DNA from: Microbotryum silenes-acaulis
Taxonomy: Eukaryota > Basidiomycota > Microbotryomycetes > Microbotryales > Microbotryaceae
DNA length: 64,000 nt
Assembly: GCA_003665825.1 (NCBI GenBank)
Contig: QPFY01000003.1
Coordinates: 248,001 to 312,000 of the forward strand
Direction: 5' to 3'
This document shows, piece after piece, positions 36,481-46,411 of the stretch (positions are counted from its first letter, which is position 1; every line of letters starts with the position of its first letter). The notes beneath the pieces were generated by a model. It was not told the DNA's origin and made no database searches. It saw only the letters and a list, made by a program, of their open reading frames with translations. A program made the position numbers and the translations under genes.

Positions 36481-36618
36481 ACCTCTAGAATCTCGGCGTC
36501 TGATTCGAGGTGGTTCAATACGTTAGAACGCTCGAATCAGAAGGAAGCTAAGAGAAAGCCCGCGCGCGCTCGCGCTCATGTAGCCTACAGAGTGTACTCC
36601 TCACGTGTCAACTCAACA
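36481..36618 (-). repeat. 5' LTR of Copia element
   Basis: This is a 138-bp repeat of 32181-32318. In element orientation it begins TGTTGAG at 36618. It directly abuts the broken BTB/POZ reading frame (HDVRFEF starts at about 36617), so the LTR end marks the truncation point of that gene. Confidence 0.92.
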
Positions 36619-37296
36619 TGATGTTCGCTTCGAGTTCGGATCCGCCGCAGACCTGTGGGAGAATTCGGCGATTCTCGCCTCGCAATCGCCCTACTTTTCC
36701 GACCTCTTTGCCGCCGGATTCTTGGAAACTGTAACGAAGCCCCTCGATCCCGAGCGCTGCAGCCTCCCAACGCGTACTGTCCACGTGACCACGGGATGCC
36801 TCGAGGAACTCCGCGCGGTGTTTGTCTGGCTCCGTACCTCAACATTCGATTCGACGATTTACCCGAAGGCTCGCACGACCAAGCTGTTGAGGTTGACAGC
36901 CTAACCATCGTATTAAACTTGTCGGCCGAAGAGTTTTAATACGATGGTTAGGCTGTCAACCTCAACACAAGCCGCTGTGCCAACCTCATTCAAGCGTCTT
37001 CCATCTACTCGCTCGCCCAGTTCCTCCAACTCCCAGAGCTTTCGGCCCTTGCCTTGAAGTTTTGTCTGGAACATCTGACTCCTGCCAAGGTCGCCGAAGA
37101 GCGGCTTCGAGAGTGGTGCTACCTCTACAAAGAGGTTCGGCAAGAATTGATCGAGTACGCCGTTCGCAACTGGTCCGAGGTCAAAACCTCTCAGTCCATC
37201 ACGGAGGTGTGCAAGACGATCAGAAGTGACGACTTGCCGTTCGAGACGCAGAGCGTCCTTCTTGAGCTGATGGCTAAAGTTGCAACTGGCATGTGA
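36617..37296 (+). pseudogene. truncated and disrupted BTB/POZ gene, paralogue of the gene at 47-48.3 kb
   Basis: The translated fragments HDVRFEFGSAADLWENSAILASQ, SPYFSDLFAAGFLE and RTVHVTTGCLEELRAVFVWLRT align with DVRFVFDG...ELWENAAFLASRSPYFEDLFSSGY and RTVRITEGTFEDYRATFIWLRT of the intact paralogue. After an 83-bp insertion (36885-36967) the similarity resumes with SSIYSLAQFLQLPELSALALKFCLEHLTP and the C-terminal helices to a stop at 37296. The N-terminal half is missing because the Copia LTR sits at the break. At least two frame changes (about 36838-36845 and across the insertion) also disrupt it. It cannot encode the full protein. Confidence 0.85.
36885..36967. mobile_element. 83-bp fold-back insertion with 5-bp target duplication
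   Basis: Two arms of about 35 bp are inverted copies of each other with one extra T in the right arm, separated by a 12-base loop. The ends are TG...CA (TGTTGAGG...CCTCAACA). The insertion is flanked by CAAGC on both sides (36880-36884 and 36968-36972). It interrupts the BTB pseudogene. It encodes nothing and is too short for a known autonomous class. Confidence 0.8.
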
Positions 37297-37515
37297 TTTA
37301 TAACGCATTCAACTAGGATATCCTTTGTAACGTGACAGCGCAGGCTCGTTCTGTCTCTTCGTGTAGTCGGATCAAATTTTCACGTACAGAGGAAGGATCG
37401 AATTTTGTGCGCCGCGATCAACTTGAAGAAAACGCCTTGTGTTTACCTTAGAGACGCTCAGGCGCCTCGCCGCGGCCTCCCTCGCCCCCTTTTTATTTTT
37501 ATTTTTATTACTACC
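37297..37515. other. short spacer between BTB pseudogene and Helitron
   Basis: No gene is seen. A T-rich, simple ATTTTT stretch lies at 37490-37510, just before the Helitron 5' end. Confidence 0.4.
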
Positions 37516-38045
37516 TCTATAAAAAAAAGTGGGTTAAGGAATGTACCTAAAATCGCTGTTTTTAACTAGGTGGCGGCCCGGAGGGCTGTTTGTGGTGGAT
37601 GTGCCAGCATACTGTTGTGTCTGCCGCACCTGCCTGTGGTGTTCATGTTCCGTTCAGTACGGCGACTTTTGTATTTTTCGTGCCAGTCGAACGAAGCTAC
37701 AGCGTTCCCAGTATTTTCCTTCTTTTTTTAGTTGAGGTCGAACACTGCTTACACTTATATTGTATTTAATGGAAGGCAAGCGCGTGGCTTCGCATGACAT
37801 TGCTTCTACAGCACAGCTCCGCCTGACGCGCGGGTGGAGCTGCGCATGCGGAGCTGCGGAGGGCTGGCCGGCTCGCGTCTGTCACGTGATGCGGTGCGCC
37901 GGCGGTGTAACTGTCTTTCCGGCAGCGGACGAGCGGCATTAGGGGCTGAACAACAAACCCGCGCCACTCCCTCTAACCTTTTCTTTTTCCCTCCCATTAT
38001 CATCGATTTCTAGTGACACTCACTCAAGGAGAAACCCTCGCCACT

Positions 38046-40020
38046 ATGCCCCAATCCCAAGGTCACCAGGGAAGCCATCGAGTCGCAACCTCGCCAAGTC
38101 TTGGGCGCGAGGGAAGCGCCCTACCATGGCTGCTCGAGCGCCCCCGCTGCTGGGCGCCCCGCGGCTCGACCCTCCTCTTCGTCCCGCTCCGATCAACAGA
38201 ATCAGCCCCCCGCGCGTCATGACAACAATTCAACCGATCACAGCATTGCGACACGTACACGAGCCCGCCGTTCAGCTGTGCAGAACGGACAGCGTGGTCA
38301 GCGCGATGGCCGACCCGACGCTGAGCTCGCCCCACCACCACCTCCTCCGCAAAGGCGCGTGCGCCGGGCTCGAATCGCGCTCCAACCCCTCAAGCCCCAC
38401 GTTTCGATCCGCGACGACCTCGGCCCCCAGACGGCCGTGTGCACCCACTGCAAGGCTCGACACTGGGAGTACGAAAGGTCCAAGTCCACCGGACACTTCG
38501 GCACGTGCTGCTCGCAGGGCAAGGTGCAGCTGCCTCCCCCTCCCCAGCCCGATCCCAAGTATCGAAATCTATTTGAAGGCTCGGATAGCTCAGTTGCTCC
38601 GTCCAACAACATGCGTCTGCAGTAGGCCCACATGCTGAATTGTGCGACCCACCTACACAAAAGCTAAAGCATCCCGCGAAAACGCCCGGTCGTACAACAA
38701 CGCGCCGTCTTTCACTTCGCTCGCTGCTCACTTCGACCAGACACGACTGGGCACTTTAGGACCCCCCGTGTTTCGCGTGTTCGGTCGCCTCTGTCATCGA
38801 CTCGGTGCCCTGATCCCTGCCGTGAATCAACGCCCAGCCTTTGCTCAGACATGGCTCATCCACCCGGCCGAGGCCACCGATACTCGACTTGGACCCGACA
38901 GCCCAGACCGTCGCATACAAAGATCTACGTTGACCAAGCTCGAGTCCAAGTTGCGTACCGACAATCGCTTTGTGAGGGAGTTTGCATTGGCCAAAGCTCT
39001 CGCAGGTTGGGATACGGCCAAATAGTGGATCCTGCGCCTCTGTATACCACTAGGCCGAGGCCGAAGCACCCACAACCTTCCTACGTCAAGTATCTGCGAT
39101 TCCGACACCAACACGGGAGATCGTGGACCTCAAGACCTTATTCTCCAGTTGCACGGTGATCGATGTCCCGATGGTCGGCCCAAGTACCAAGTCATCAGCT
39201 CGCTCCATCCGTCTGCGTTGCCTCTCCGGTACCCATACTATTTCCTGCAGGGGAAGATGGCTTCCACCCCAGCATTTCTCTTTGCGGCTTTCGCCAAGCT
39301 GGGCTGCCAATCGCCAGAAACCAAGAGCAGATCGACAATGGTGTCCAATTGCGCAAGGTACTTGCCGGTCTCGGTCTTGATGACGAAGGCGAAGAGGAGG
39401 ACGAAGACCGCGACGATGAGGATGAAGACGGCGAGGAAGGGGACGAAGAGAATGGTGATGGCGAACGTACGCGTCTTCGGCTCTTTTTCGGATATTCCAT
39501 TCTGTTTAAGGCGAAAGCACAGACTGACATTGAAGTTTTGAACACCTAGGAGAGTCTCGCGTTCACACTTCTTTGCGTACTACTTGCACAAACGCGACGA
39601 GTACTTCTCAATCCCGCATTGCACCCAACGTCCCTTCCTGGAATTTGTGATTGACGGATACTCCCAAGTCGAGACCGATCGACTCCACACATCCGGTTGC
39701 ATCAAGAGAACCTACGCCTCACCACGACCCAAGGCATCAACGGCTTGACCCCGGACCAAATTGGACGCTCGATGACCTTGGGCTCGACGTTCAAGAATAG
39801 ACCGCGCGACATCATGCAGCGATACCAGGATGCGATGGCGTGCGTTTTCAAACATGGAAAGCCTCCGCTGCTCATCACGATGACGTGCGACCCCGAATCA
39901 CCGGAAATGAAGGCTGCACTGGGGCCAAACGACAAAGCTTGCAACCGTCCGGATCTCATTGCAGGAGTGTTTGAAGCCAAGTCCGGCAGCAAGCGACATG
40001 CAGGCTGTTTAGGCGATTAA
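38046..40020 (+). pseudogene. Helitron replicase N-terminal region, broken
   Basis: In several frames the translation matches Helitron replicases in the correct order. First comes a zinc-binding region, VCTHCKARHWEYERS then FGTCCSQGKVQLPP. Next is YNNAPSFTSLAAHFDQTRLG, then GPPVFRVFGRLCHRLGAL and PAFAQTWLIHPAEATDTRLG. Then come LILQLHGDRCPDGRPKYQ and HPSALPLRYPYYFL. The Helitron_like_N domain follows, with GRSMTLGSTFKNRPRDIMQ, QRYQDAMACVFKHGKPPLLI and TMTCDPESPEM, ending at NRPDLIAGVFEAK. Stops occur after the zinc region (about 38620) and the frame changes at least four times. The sequence ends at a stop at 40018-40020 before the HUH motif, so neither nicking nor helicase activity can be encoded. 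Confidence 0.85.
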
Positions 40021-40130
40021 TGTAGGATGAATGGATTTTGTTTTTTTGCTGTACTTCGTATTGGGTTTTTTAACCTCTGCACTGAAATCAGTAGACTGTT
40101 CAATTATCCTGCTATTTGAATTACATCTTT

Positions 40131-40156
40131 CCGTTAATTTAGCGGGTTCCCACTGG
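40131..40156 (+). repeat. Helitron 3' terminal hairpin plus CTRR end, copy 2
   Basis: The hairpin CCGTTA-TAGCGG is followed by the element end CTGG next to a T, in the same layout as copy 1. Confidence 0.75.
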
Positions 40157-40429
40157 TATTTGATAGATCCCTGAAGCTCGTTAGAGCTGAAGGTTTCGTT
40201 TCGAAAAATGGGGGGGTCCCAGCCTCGAAAATGGTGCACTTCTGAGATTTTATTGGACGAAATGGCCGAAATACCTCGCACGCACGTGGCTGTTGAAGCC
40301 CCAATAGGAGAGCCCGATTTCAGCGCCCATCGGGTCGAAGGATGCTCTCCCACATAGGACCCTGCCTAAGAGCGCAATAGGGAGCCCGATTTCAGCGCCG
40401 CCGATCGGTTCTGTCTTTGAACAAGACTA
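40157..40429. other. spacer between Helitron and pogo element, with a direct repeat pair
   Basis: The segment AGCCCGATTTCAGCGCC occurs twice (about 40311-40327 and 40382-40398), each preceded by CAATAGG-like sequence. No gene is seen. Confidence 0.5.
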
Positions 40430-40454
40430 CAGTCAGACCTGAGAAAATTTATAT
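40430..40454 (+). repeat. left terminal inverted repeat of pogo-type element
   Basis: A 25-bp sequence identical to the reverse complement of 43112-43136, next to a TA dinucleotide. Confidence 0.9.
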
Positions 40455-40723
40455 TTTCGGTGGACGGATTTTCCCATAAATTAAGACAGGTATAAGCTTG
40501 GAGAGTTCGGCTTCAGATCACTACATTATGACCTGAAACTCCGTTTTTGAGCTTCCTACATCAAATCAAGAATTTTCGTACATCGTTTGAGTCGATACAT
40601 TGATTTTTGAGGGGGAGGAAATTCAGAAGGCCCGAATTACTGAATTGCAGCCAATGTACGGCCTCTACTGAGGCATGATGACATCTAACAAGTTTTGAAA
40701 GCTCCAAGAAAAAATATCTTGAC

Positions 40724-42544
40724 CTACTGACGCTGGAAATACGAAGTCATTGTCGTCTGAATCCTCGCGGCATACTGCTCGGCAACAAGAGTCCTGCAAA
40801 TCCTCCTAGCCTCGTCCTCAAAAGAAATCAAATCCGTTGGACCTGAGTACCCATTCATAGCAAAACTAAGGAAAACATCAAGCGCTGAGATTGCCTCCTT
40901 CAGCGTCGTTCGCTCCGCCGGTCGGAGCTCTATCTCCGCTTCCTCCTCTCTTTTAGAAGTATTGAGGACTGGATCCCGACTCAAGGGGTTGAGTACGAGC
41001 GCAAGATTGAGGATGGAAGATGGATGAAGAAGGAAGAGAGACGAGCGCTCGTGAGGCGCGCGACTTCAACCCAAGCCAACGTGTCAACCGAGTCTCAATC
41101 AGGCGCAGGGATCCGGCGTCGAGGGTAATAAGCTAAAGAAGGAGTGCAAAGTGGGAGTGAAATAGTGGCATGAGAAGTGAATAGGATCAGAAGAGAATCA
41201 GATATGATTGGGTTCTGACACTCTCCTCCTTCTCCCTCGCAATTCTCCTCCAACTCTTCGGCAATGACCAGGTCCACAATCTCCTGATCGGTCATTTCAG
41301 CCCCACCAGCAAGGTTCTCCTCCTCCACATCGACGAGAAAGTGGATACTCATCTTCTCGTTGCTCGTAACTATCCCCTTTTCGACCAGCTCATCGTTCGC
41401 CGTCTTCAGAGCGTTCATCGCGTTGATGATGCCGCGATCGCCATCGAGAGGCCCGCGACCGTTAGGAAGAGGTGTATGGTCGGTCGATCCTTTGTTCTTG
41501 CGATCAGACAAGATTTGAGCGTGGCGCCAGCAGTTGGCAATCGTCTCGGGGTGGATGTCGTTCCACGCCTGTCGAGGCTTCGCCGCGCTACCAATGATGA
41601 AGGGAGGGAGCCGTTCCGATCCGTCGGCGTTGACCGTGAAAGCGAAGGTGATGCGAGTCTTATTCATCTTGACACCATTTCGACCGTTCCGAGCAAGGCC
41701 CGTAGACGGACGCATAGCGTAGAAGAGACCGGTTTCGTCCATGTTGAAGATATCACTTGGGTCGTACTTGTTCGTAAGATCGACGACTCTTTTGCGCTCC
41801 TCTTCGAGCGTTTTCGCATCGACCTTCTCGCCTTCGCCATGGAACTTGTAAGAGCGAAGATTGTGTCTAGATTCACAAAGAGGAAATTCAGACAATGTAG
41901 AACGGCTGACTGGAACAAGAATCACGCGAGTACCTTTTCTTAAAGCCCTGAAGCCAGCCGTTCGAAAAGGCGAAATCCCGAATCTTGAGTTTGTCGGCAA
42001 GTTGTTGACCTTTCAGGCGCAATACATCGGTGGTGATGGTGGTGTTCTGCTCGAGAGCTTGAGTGCACCAGATTGCCAGCGCCTTTTCCAGGTTCGGGTG
42101 CATGACGCTGTTGTTGCGCCTCATGCTTCCTTGACCGTTTTCGAGAAGGGCGCGATGCTCGTCTTCCTTTTTGCGCCATTGCGTGAGCTTTGGCTGGCTC
42201 AAGATCGGGATGTCTCGGTGGTTTGGCGAATTGTTGAAATACTTGACGGTGGCCGTGAGCGTCGACTTGTGCCGTTTTTGATAGTCAAGGACCTTGACAA
42301 TCTGCGCGGTGGTTGCCGCGCCCTTCGCTTTCGGTCCAAGCTTTTGAGGCTTGGGCTTAGCCTTTTGAGACGAGGTCGAGCCCTTTGTATGTCGAGAGAG
42401 GGCTTGAGGGATTCGCTTTGTTCTCGATTTTTTTGGAGGCGACGAGGTCAGGTCGAGCATGGTGACCTTATTCGCGGCGGCCCGTGCGCCTGACTCCTCT
42501 CGGCACGGCTTCAGAGGCGGCTGTGAAGGTGCCACAGACATCAT
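40724..42544 (-). CDS. pogo/Tigger-like transposase with in-frame loss of the DDE core middle, 503 aa
   Basis: Exons in transcript order are 42544-41934, 41866-41222 and 40979-40724 (504 codons). The N-terminal part has a CENP-B-like helix-turn-helix: TTAQIVKVLDYQKRH, LTQWRKKEDEHRALL, then ALEQNTTITTDVLRLKGQ and FSNGWLQGFKKRH (joined across intron 1). The catalytic domain begins normally with DIFNMDETGLFYAM (first Asp) and RITFAFTVNADGSERLPPFIIG. It then jumps from SAAKPR directly to QAWNDIHPETIANCWRHAQI. In relatives about 120-150 residues with the second and third catalytic Asp lie between these blocks, so the protein should be inactive as a transposase though it may still bind DNA. A small upstream exon-like frame (42788-42600, MNIFTIREALIK) ends at a good GTAAGT donor but does not join in frame; it may be 5' untranslated. 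Confidence 0.8.
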
Positions 42545-43111
42545 CAGAAGGTCTGCAATGCAGCAAGCGATCAGTATGTAAATGAAAACTTACCGGTGGG
42601 AGAGGTCCATCCCTTTCGAGTTCGACCAGGTGCTTGCGATACGCGTCCCATTCGGCGCGATAGGGGGCGAATTGAGGATCGGCGGTGAGTTGACCATGAC
42701 GATCCTCAAATTCCGGGAAGGGAATGAGACCATGATGATATGAAGAGGAATTTTTGATGAGGGCTTCTCGGATTGTGAAGATGTTCATTTCGGCGTCGTT
42801 GTCGGCGGAAGAGAAGAGAGAAGCACGTCGCGACTAGCCTGTCAACGTGTCAACCGCCGCCTTTGCTCTCCTGTGCTCGCTTCTCGGCTGTTTCGGAGCA
42901 TTTCGGACTCTTCCAGCAGGCGGCTCGTCAACAAGAACGCCGAAGGAGAGGCCAATTCCTGATCAATCGCTCATTTCCGGCTCTCTCTCTTATCTTATAA
43001 TTTGACCTGTAAACCCATAAATTATAAGGTATAAGATTGGACAGGTTCTGTCAGCCAAAAAAGTCGGGAGATTGAGAAGTCCATAAATTTTGACAGGTAT
43101 AAGATTGGGCG

Positions 43112-43136
43112 ATATAAATTTTCTCAGGTCTGACTG
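43112..43136 (-). repeat. right terminal inverted repeat of pogo-type element
   Basis: A perfect 25-bp inverted match to 40430-40454, followed by TA. Confidence 0.9.
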
Positions 43137-43285
43137 TAATAGCGGTGCGTCGGTGGCAGACGATTGCGGACCCGCGGCTACTGGCGCCCTGGCGATTACC
43201 AGCAATTGGTCGCAGGGTTTTAGGTTCACTCCTCTAATCGCTGGTCCCCTTTCGACCACACCGACCGCCAGTTCCCTCAGCCACC

Positions 43286-46200
43286 ATGAGCAAAATCATG
43301 GCTCGTCTCCCCTTCCGCCGCCAAGACTCGACCAGTGTCGTTGCCCCGGCGGTGTCCCAGACGTCGAAGGAACAGGCCTACGAAGACAACGAAAAGTCGG
43401 CCCAGGGCTACGGTGGCGACGAGAAGGTCGACCACGACGTAGCTGAACAGAATGTCGCCGCACCCGACGCTGCTGTGGCCGACCTCGACCCCCGAAACTT
43501 ACTCTCAAACGGCAAAGAGGTGAGCTACCAACCTACATTCACTGACTGTGTGCGGCACAAGTGGAGCATTGCCCGCCCGTATGCTACAGGACCCTCGAGA
43601 GTCCGCCGCCGACGGGCAACGCGACCCCCGATAGGGGCAACCCAACTCGGCAGTGCACGGGCCCAGCCTTGCAGCCGCTTTTCACCAGTGTAACAGCAAT
43701 GGCACTGACCTTTCACTTCCGATCCCTGCTCACCCCTTTTGTAGCGACCTATCGAAACAGCCGAAGACATTTCCACTCGGTGAGTACCCTAGAATGAGCC
43801 ACCCGTCACCCGCCTTCGCGCTCGCAGTTCAAGTTGCCGGGGCTGACGAGCGACTTTTACCCACAGCTGCATCTCCCTCGAAGATGACCCGACTTTGATC
43901 GTACATACCATTCGTATGTGGGTCATTGGCCTCGGCTTGACCTGCTTCGCCGCCGTCCTTGGCCAGATCTTCTACTTCAGGCCCCAGGTGAGCTTTCGGC
44001 GTCTCCCGCGCGTGACGTGTCTTGTCGCTCGCCACTGGAAAATCCCAATGGCTGAAGTCGTCCCTGGATTGGCACATGTCAGACCGTATTCGTCTCGCAA
44101 CTCTTCCTTCAGGTCATCGCCTTCATCATGGGTAAAGCCTGGGCCAAGGCCCTCCCCAACGCCGACAAAGGCAGGTTCTGGGCCATCCTCAACCCGTGCG
44201 ACTTCAACATCAAGGAGCATGTCGCAATCCTCGTCATGAGTTCGACAGCGACCCAATCGGCTTTGGCCATTTCCGTCTTTGCGGCAGAGGAACTATACTA
44301 CGACGTGACCCCCGGCTACGGCGTCGCTATTTTCACTCTGCTGGGCTCGCAATTGTTCGGCTACGGTATCGCCGGTCTGATGCGCTCCTTCACCGTCTTC
44401 CCGACCTACATCGTCTTCCCCAACTTGATCCCGACTGTCGCGCTGTTCGATGCGTTGCACCGCGATCCTCACGGACCATCGCAGAAGAAACGCCTGAAGT
44501 TCTTCTGGATGGTCTTTGCCATCATCTTCTGCTGGGAGTGGATCCCCGAGTTCGTCGCGCCGACTTTGACGGGTATCTCCATTTTTTGGTTAGTTTTTGA
44601 CGTCTTCGACCGCTCGAGCGTCTTGTCCATGCCTGCGCTCCAAAAGCTAACGCGATTTCTACTCTATCCGGATGCGTATCGCGCAGCCTCGCCCGACGCA
44701 ACTCCCCCTGGTTTACCCGCATCTTCGGCGGCTCCAACGGTAATGAGGGTCTTGGCCTGTTCTCGCTATGTACCGACTGGAACTATCTCGGCTCTGGTGG
44801 TGGATCATTGGGAGCCCTGTTCACCCCGTTCAGCACCCGTGAGTCAAAGAATCGGAACCACTACAGGGAACCATTGCTGGCTCGAGTCTGGACGACCAAC
44901 TTGAAGGTGGACTGATGCCGAGTCGGCCCCACGCGTGCAGAAATTTCGCTCTACTGCGGGGTCGCGCTCTGCATCATTCTCTTCTGTGCTTGCTGGGTCA
45001 ATGATGTCTGGCACTCCCAGAACTTTCCGTTCTTGTCGCAACAGCTCTTCTACCTGAACGGAACCAAGTACGACCAGCTCGCGATCCTCAACCCAGACTT
45101 CTCGCTCAATGAGGCCAAGCTTGCGGAGCAGGGCCTCCCTTGGTACTCGACCTCGAACGCCATCTACTACATCGGCTCAAACCTCGCCATCGGTGCCACG
45201 GTGACGCACGTCATCTTGTGGTTCATGCCTTCAATCGTCAAGGCCTTCAAGGAGTACCGCGATCGCTCGCAGCCCGACCCTCACTATAAAAAGATGCTCG
45301 TGTACCGCGAAGTCCCCATGTGGTGGTACTGCGCAACGCTCGTCGTCTCTTTCGCGATGGCGATGGCCACGTGCTACACCGGTCACAGCCAACTGCCCTG
45401 GTGGGCTCTGATCGTCGCTTTCCTCCTCGCGGCCATCATTTCCCCCCCCGTCATCGTCGTCTACGCCGTCACGGGTTTCAACACCGACGTGACGCAACTT
45501 GCTCAGATGTTGGGCGCCGCGATCGTTCCCGGAAATTCGCGAGCCAATCTCTACTTTACGCTCTACGGCGCCAATTCAGCCAATCAAGCGCTCGGTCTCA
45601 CGCGCGATCTCAAGATGGGTCAATACACCAAGCTGCCCCCTATCTCGACCTTCGTATGCCAGGTCGTCGGCACGATTGTCGGTGCCATCTTGCAGCTCAT
45701 CATCATGAAGTCCATCATCAACGCCCAGCGTGAGATTCTCTTGTCGGTCCAAGGTACGAACATTTGGTCGGGTCAGCAGGTGCAGTCCTACAACTCGCAA
45801 GCCGTCGCATGGGGTGCCCTCGCCAGGCCCATGTACGGCCCCCATCGGCCTTACTTTATCATCCCCCTTTCGATCGTCATTGGGCTGTTCGTCCCCGTTC
45901 CCCTTTGGCTTGGTCACAAGCTCTTCCCCAAGCTCAAGTTGAACCAATTTGGTGAGTCCTACAGTAGTCAAGGTGACTTGTTCTCCCTAGTGAGCGCGCA
46001 GACTGACCCGCCTATGTTCCTTCGTCAGTGACCCCAATCATGTGCTGGTGCCTTGGCTACCTCTCGGTAGGTATCAACTCGTCCATCTTCGGCACCATGT
46101 GTATCGCTCTCTTTTCGCAATACTACCTGCGCCGACGACGTGCGACTTGGTTCCGCAAGTACAACTACTTGCTCTCGGCCGCTCTCGACGGAGGAACGCA

Positions 46201-46411
46201 GTTCATGGTTTTCATCGCGACCTTTGCGCTCTTTGGTGGCTCGGGCGAGCCGGTGGTCATGCCTACCTGGGCTTTGAACCCCGACAGCACTACGCACAAT
46301 TTTGGTGAGTTTGATAGGCCGCTTCGTCGTTATCGACATTGAGCTCCTCAGAAGCTGATCCCGAATCCAACCTTTGGCTTGTTCACAGATTATTGTATGA
46401 AGCTCACCTAG
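43286..46411 (+). CDS. OPT-family oligopeptide transporter, 785 aa
   Basis: This is a proton-coupled importer of small peptides (tetra/pentapeptides or glutathione-like), in the plasma membrane or vacuole. Exons are 43286-43519, 43745-43779, 43867-43987, 44083-44588, 44687-44838, 44941-45951, 46029-46304 and 46389-46411 (786 codons). A hydrophilic N terminus of about 95 residues is followed by CISLEDDPTLIVHTIRMWVIGLGLTC, a typical OPT start. Many hydrophobic helices follow. Family blocks include GKAWAKALP, NIKEHVAILVMSSTATQSALAI, LLGSQLFGYGIAGLMR, FGGSNGNEGLGLFSLCTDWNYLGSGG, YREVPMWWY, AQMLGAAIVPGNSRANLYFTLYG and a last exon ending DYCMKLT. Exon 2 is only 35 bp. The gene begins 150 bp from the end of the pogo element, so that element may lie in its promoter. 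Confidence 0.93.

Larger units (their letters stand above)
32181..36618 (-). mobile_element. full-length Ty1/Copia LTR retrotransposon, about 4.4 kb
   Basis: Two 138-bp direct repeats flank a single 1359-codon gag-pol frame on the minus strand. Read in that direction the LTR starts TGTTGAG, and the end before the 3' LTR is a purine-rich tract (GCGAGGGGTGG) that serves as polypurine tract. The LTRs differ at one position (G at 32287, A at 36587). I could not find a convincing target-site duplication or a classical CA end on the 3' side, so the exact outer limits on that side may be off by a few bases. The intact frame and near-identical LTRs indicate a recent insertion. Confidence 0.93.
37516..40156 (+). 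mobile_element. Helitron derivative carrying a decayed replicase N-terminal region (copy 2, about 2.64 kb)
   Basis: It shares its first roughly 560 bp and last roughly 100 bp with copy 1 at 10962-11638. The 3' end has a 6-bp stem (CCGTTA/TAGCGG, one G-U pair) at 40131-40145, then CTGG at 40153-40156, followed by T. The internal part encodes pieces of a Helitron replicase N-terminal region with stops and frameshifts. The HUH nickase motif and the whole helicase are absent. Both copies are therefore deletion derivatives that would need a helper element elsewhere. The 5' boundary at TC is approximate. Confidence 0.85.
40430..43136 (-). mobile_element. pogo/Tigger-type (Tc1-mariner superfamily) DNA transposon, 2707 bp
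   Basis: The two ends are perfect 25-bp inverted repeats starting CAGTCAGACCTGAG (40430-40454 and 43112-43136). The element is flanked by TA on both sides (40428-40429 and 43137-43138), the target site of this superfamily. It encodes a CENP-B/DDE-type transposase on the minus strand. Three copies of a CCATAAATT...GGTATAAG-type motif lie near the ends. Confidence 0.9.

Noticed and set aside
42600..42788. Separate small gene upstream of the pogo transposase
   Set aside because: It lies inside the element and ends at a GTAAGT donor; its splice product runs into a stop, so it is more likely a 5' untranslated exon or decayed sequence.
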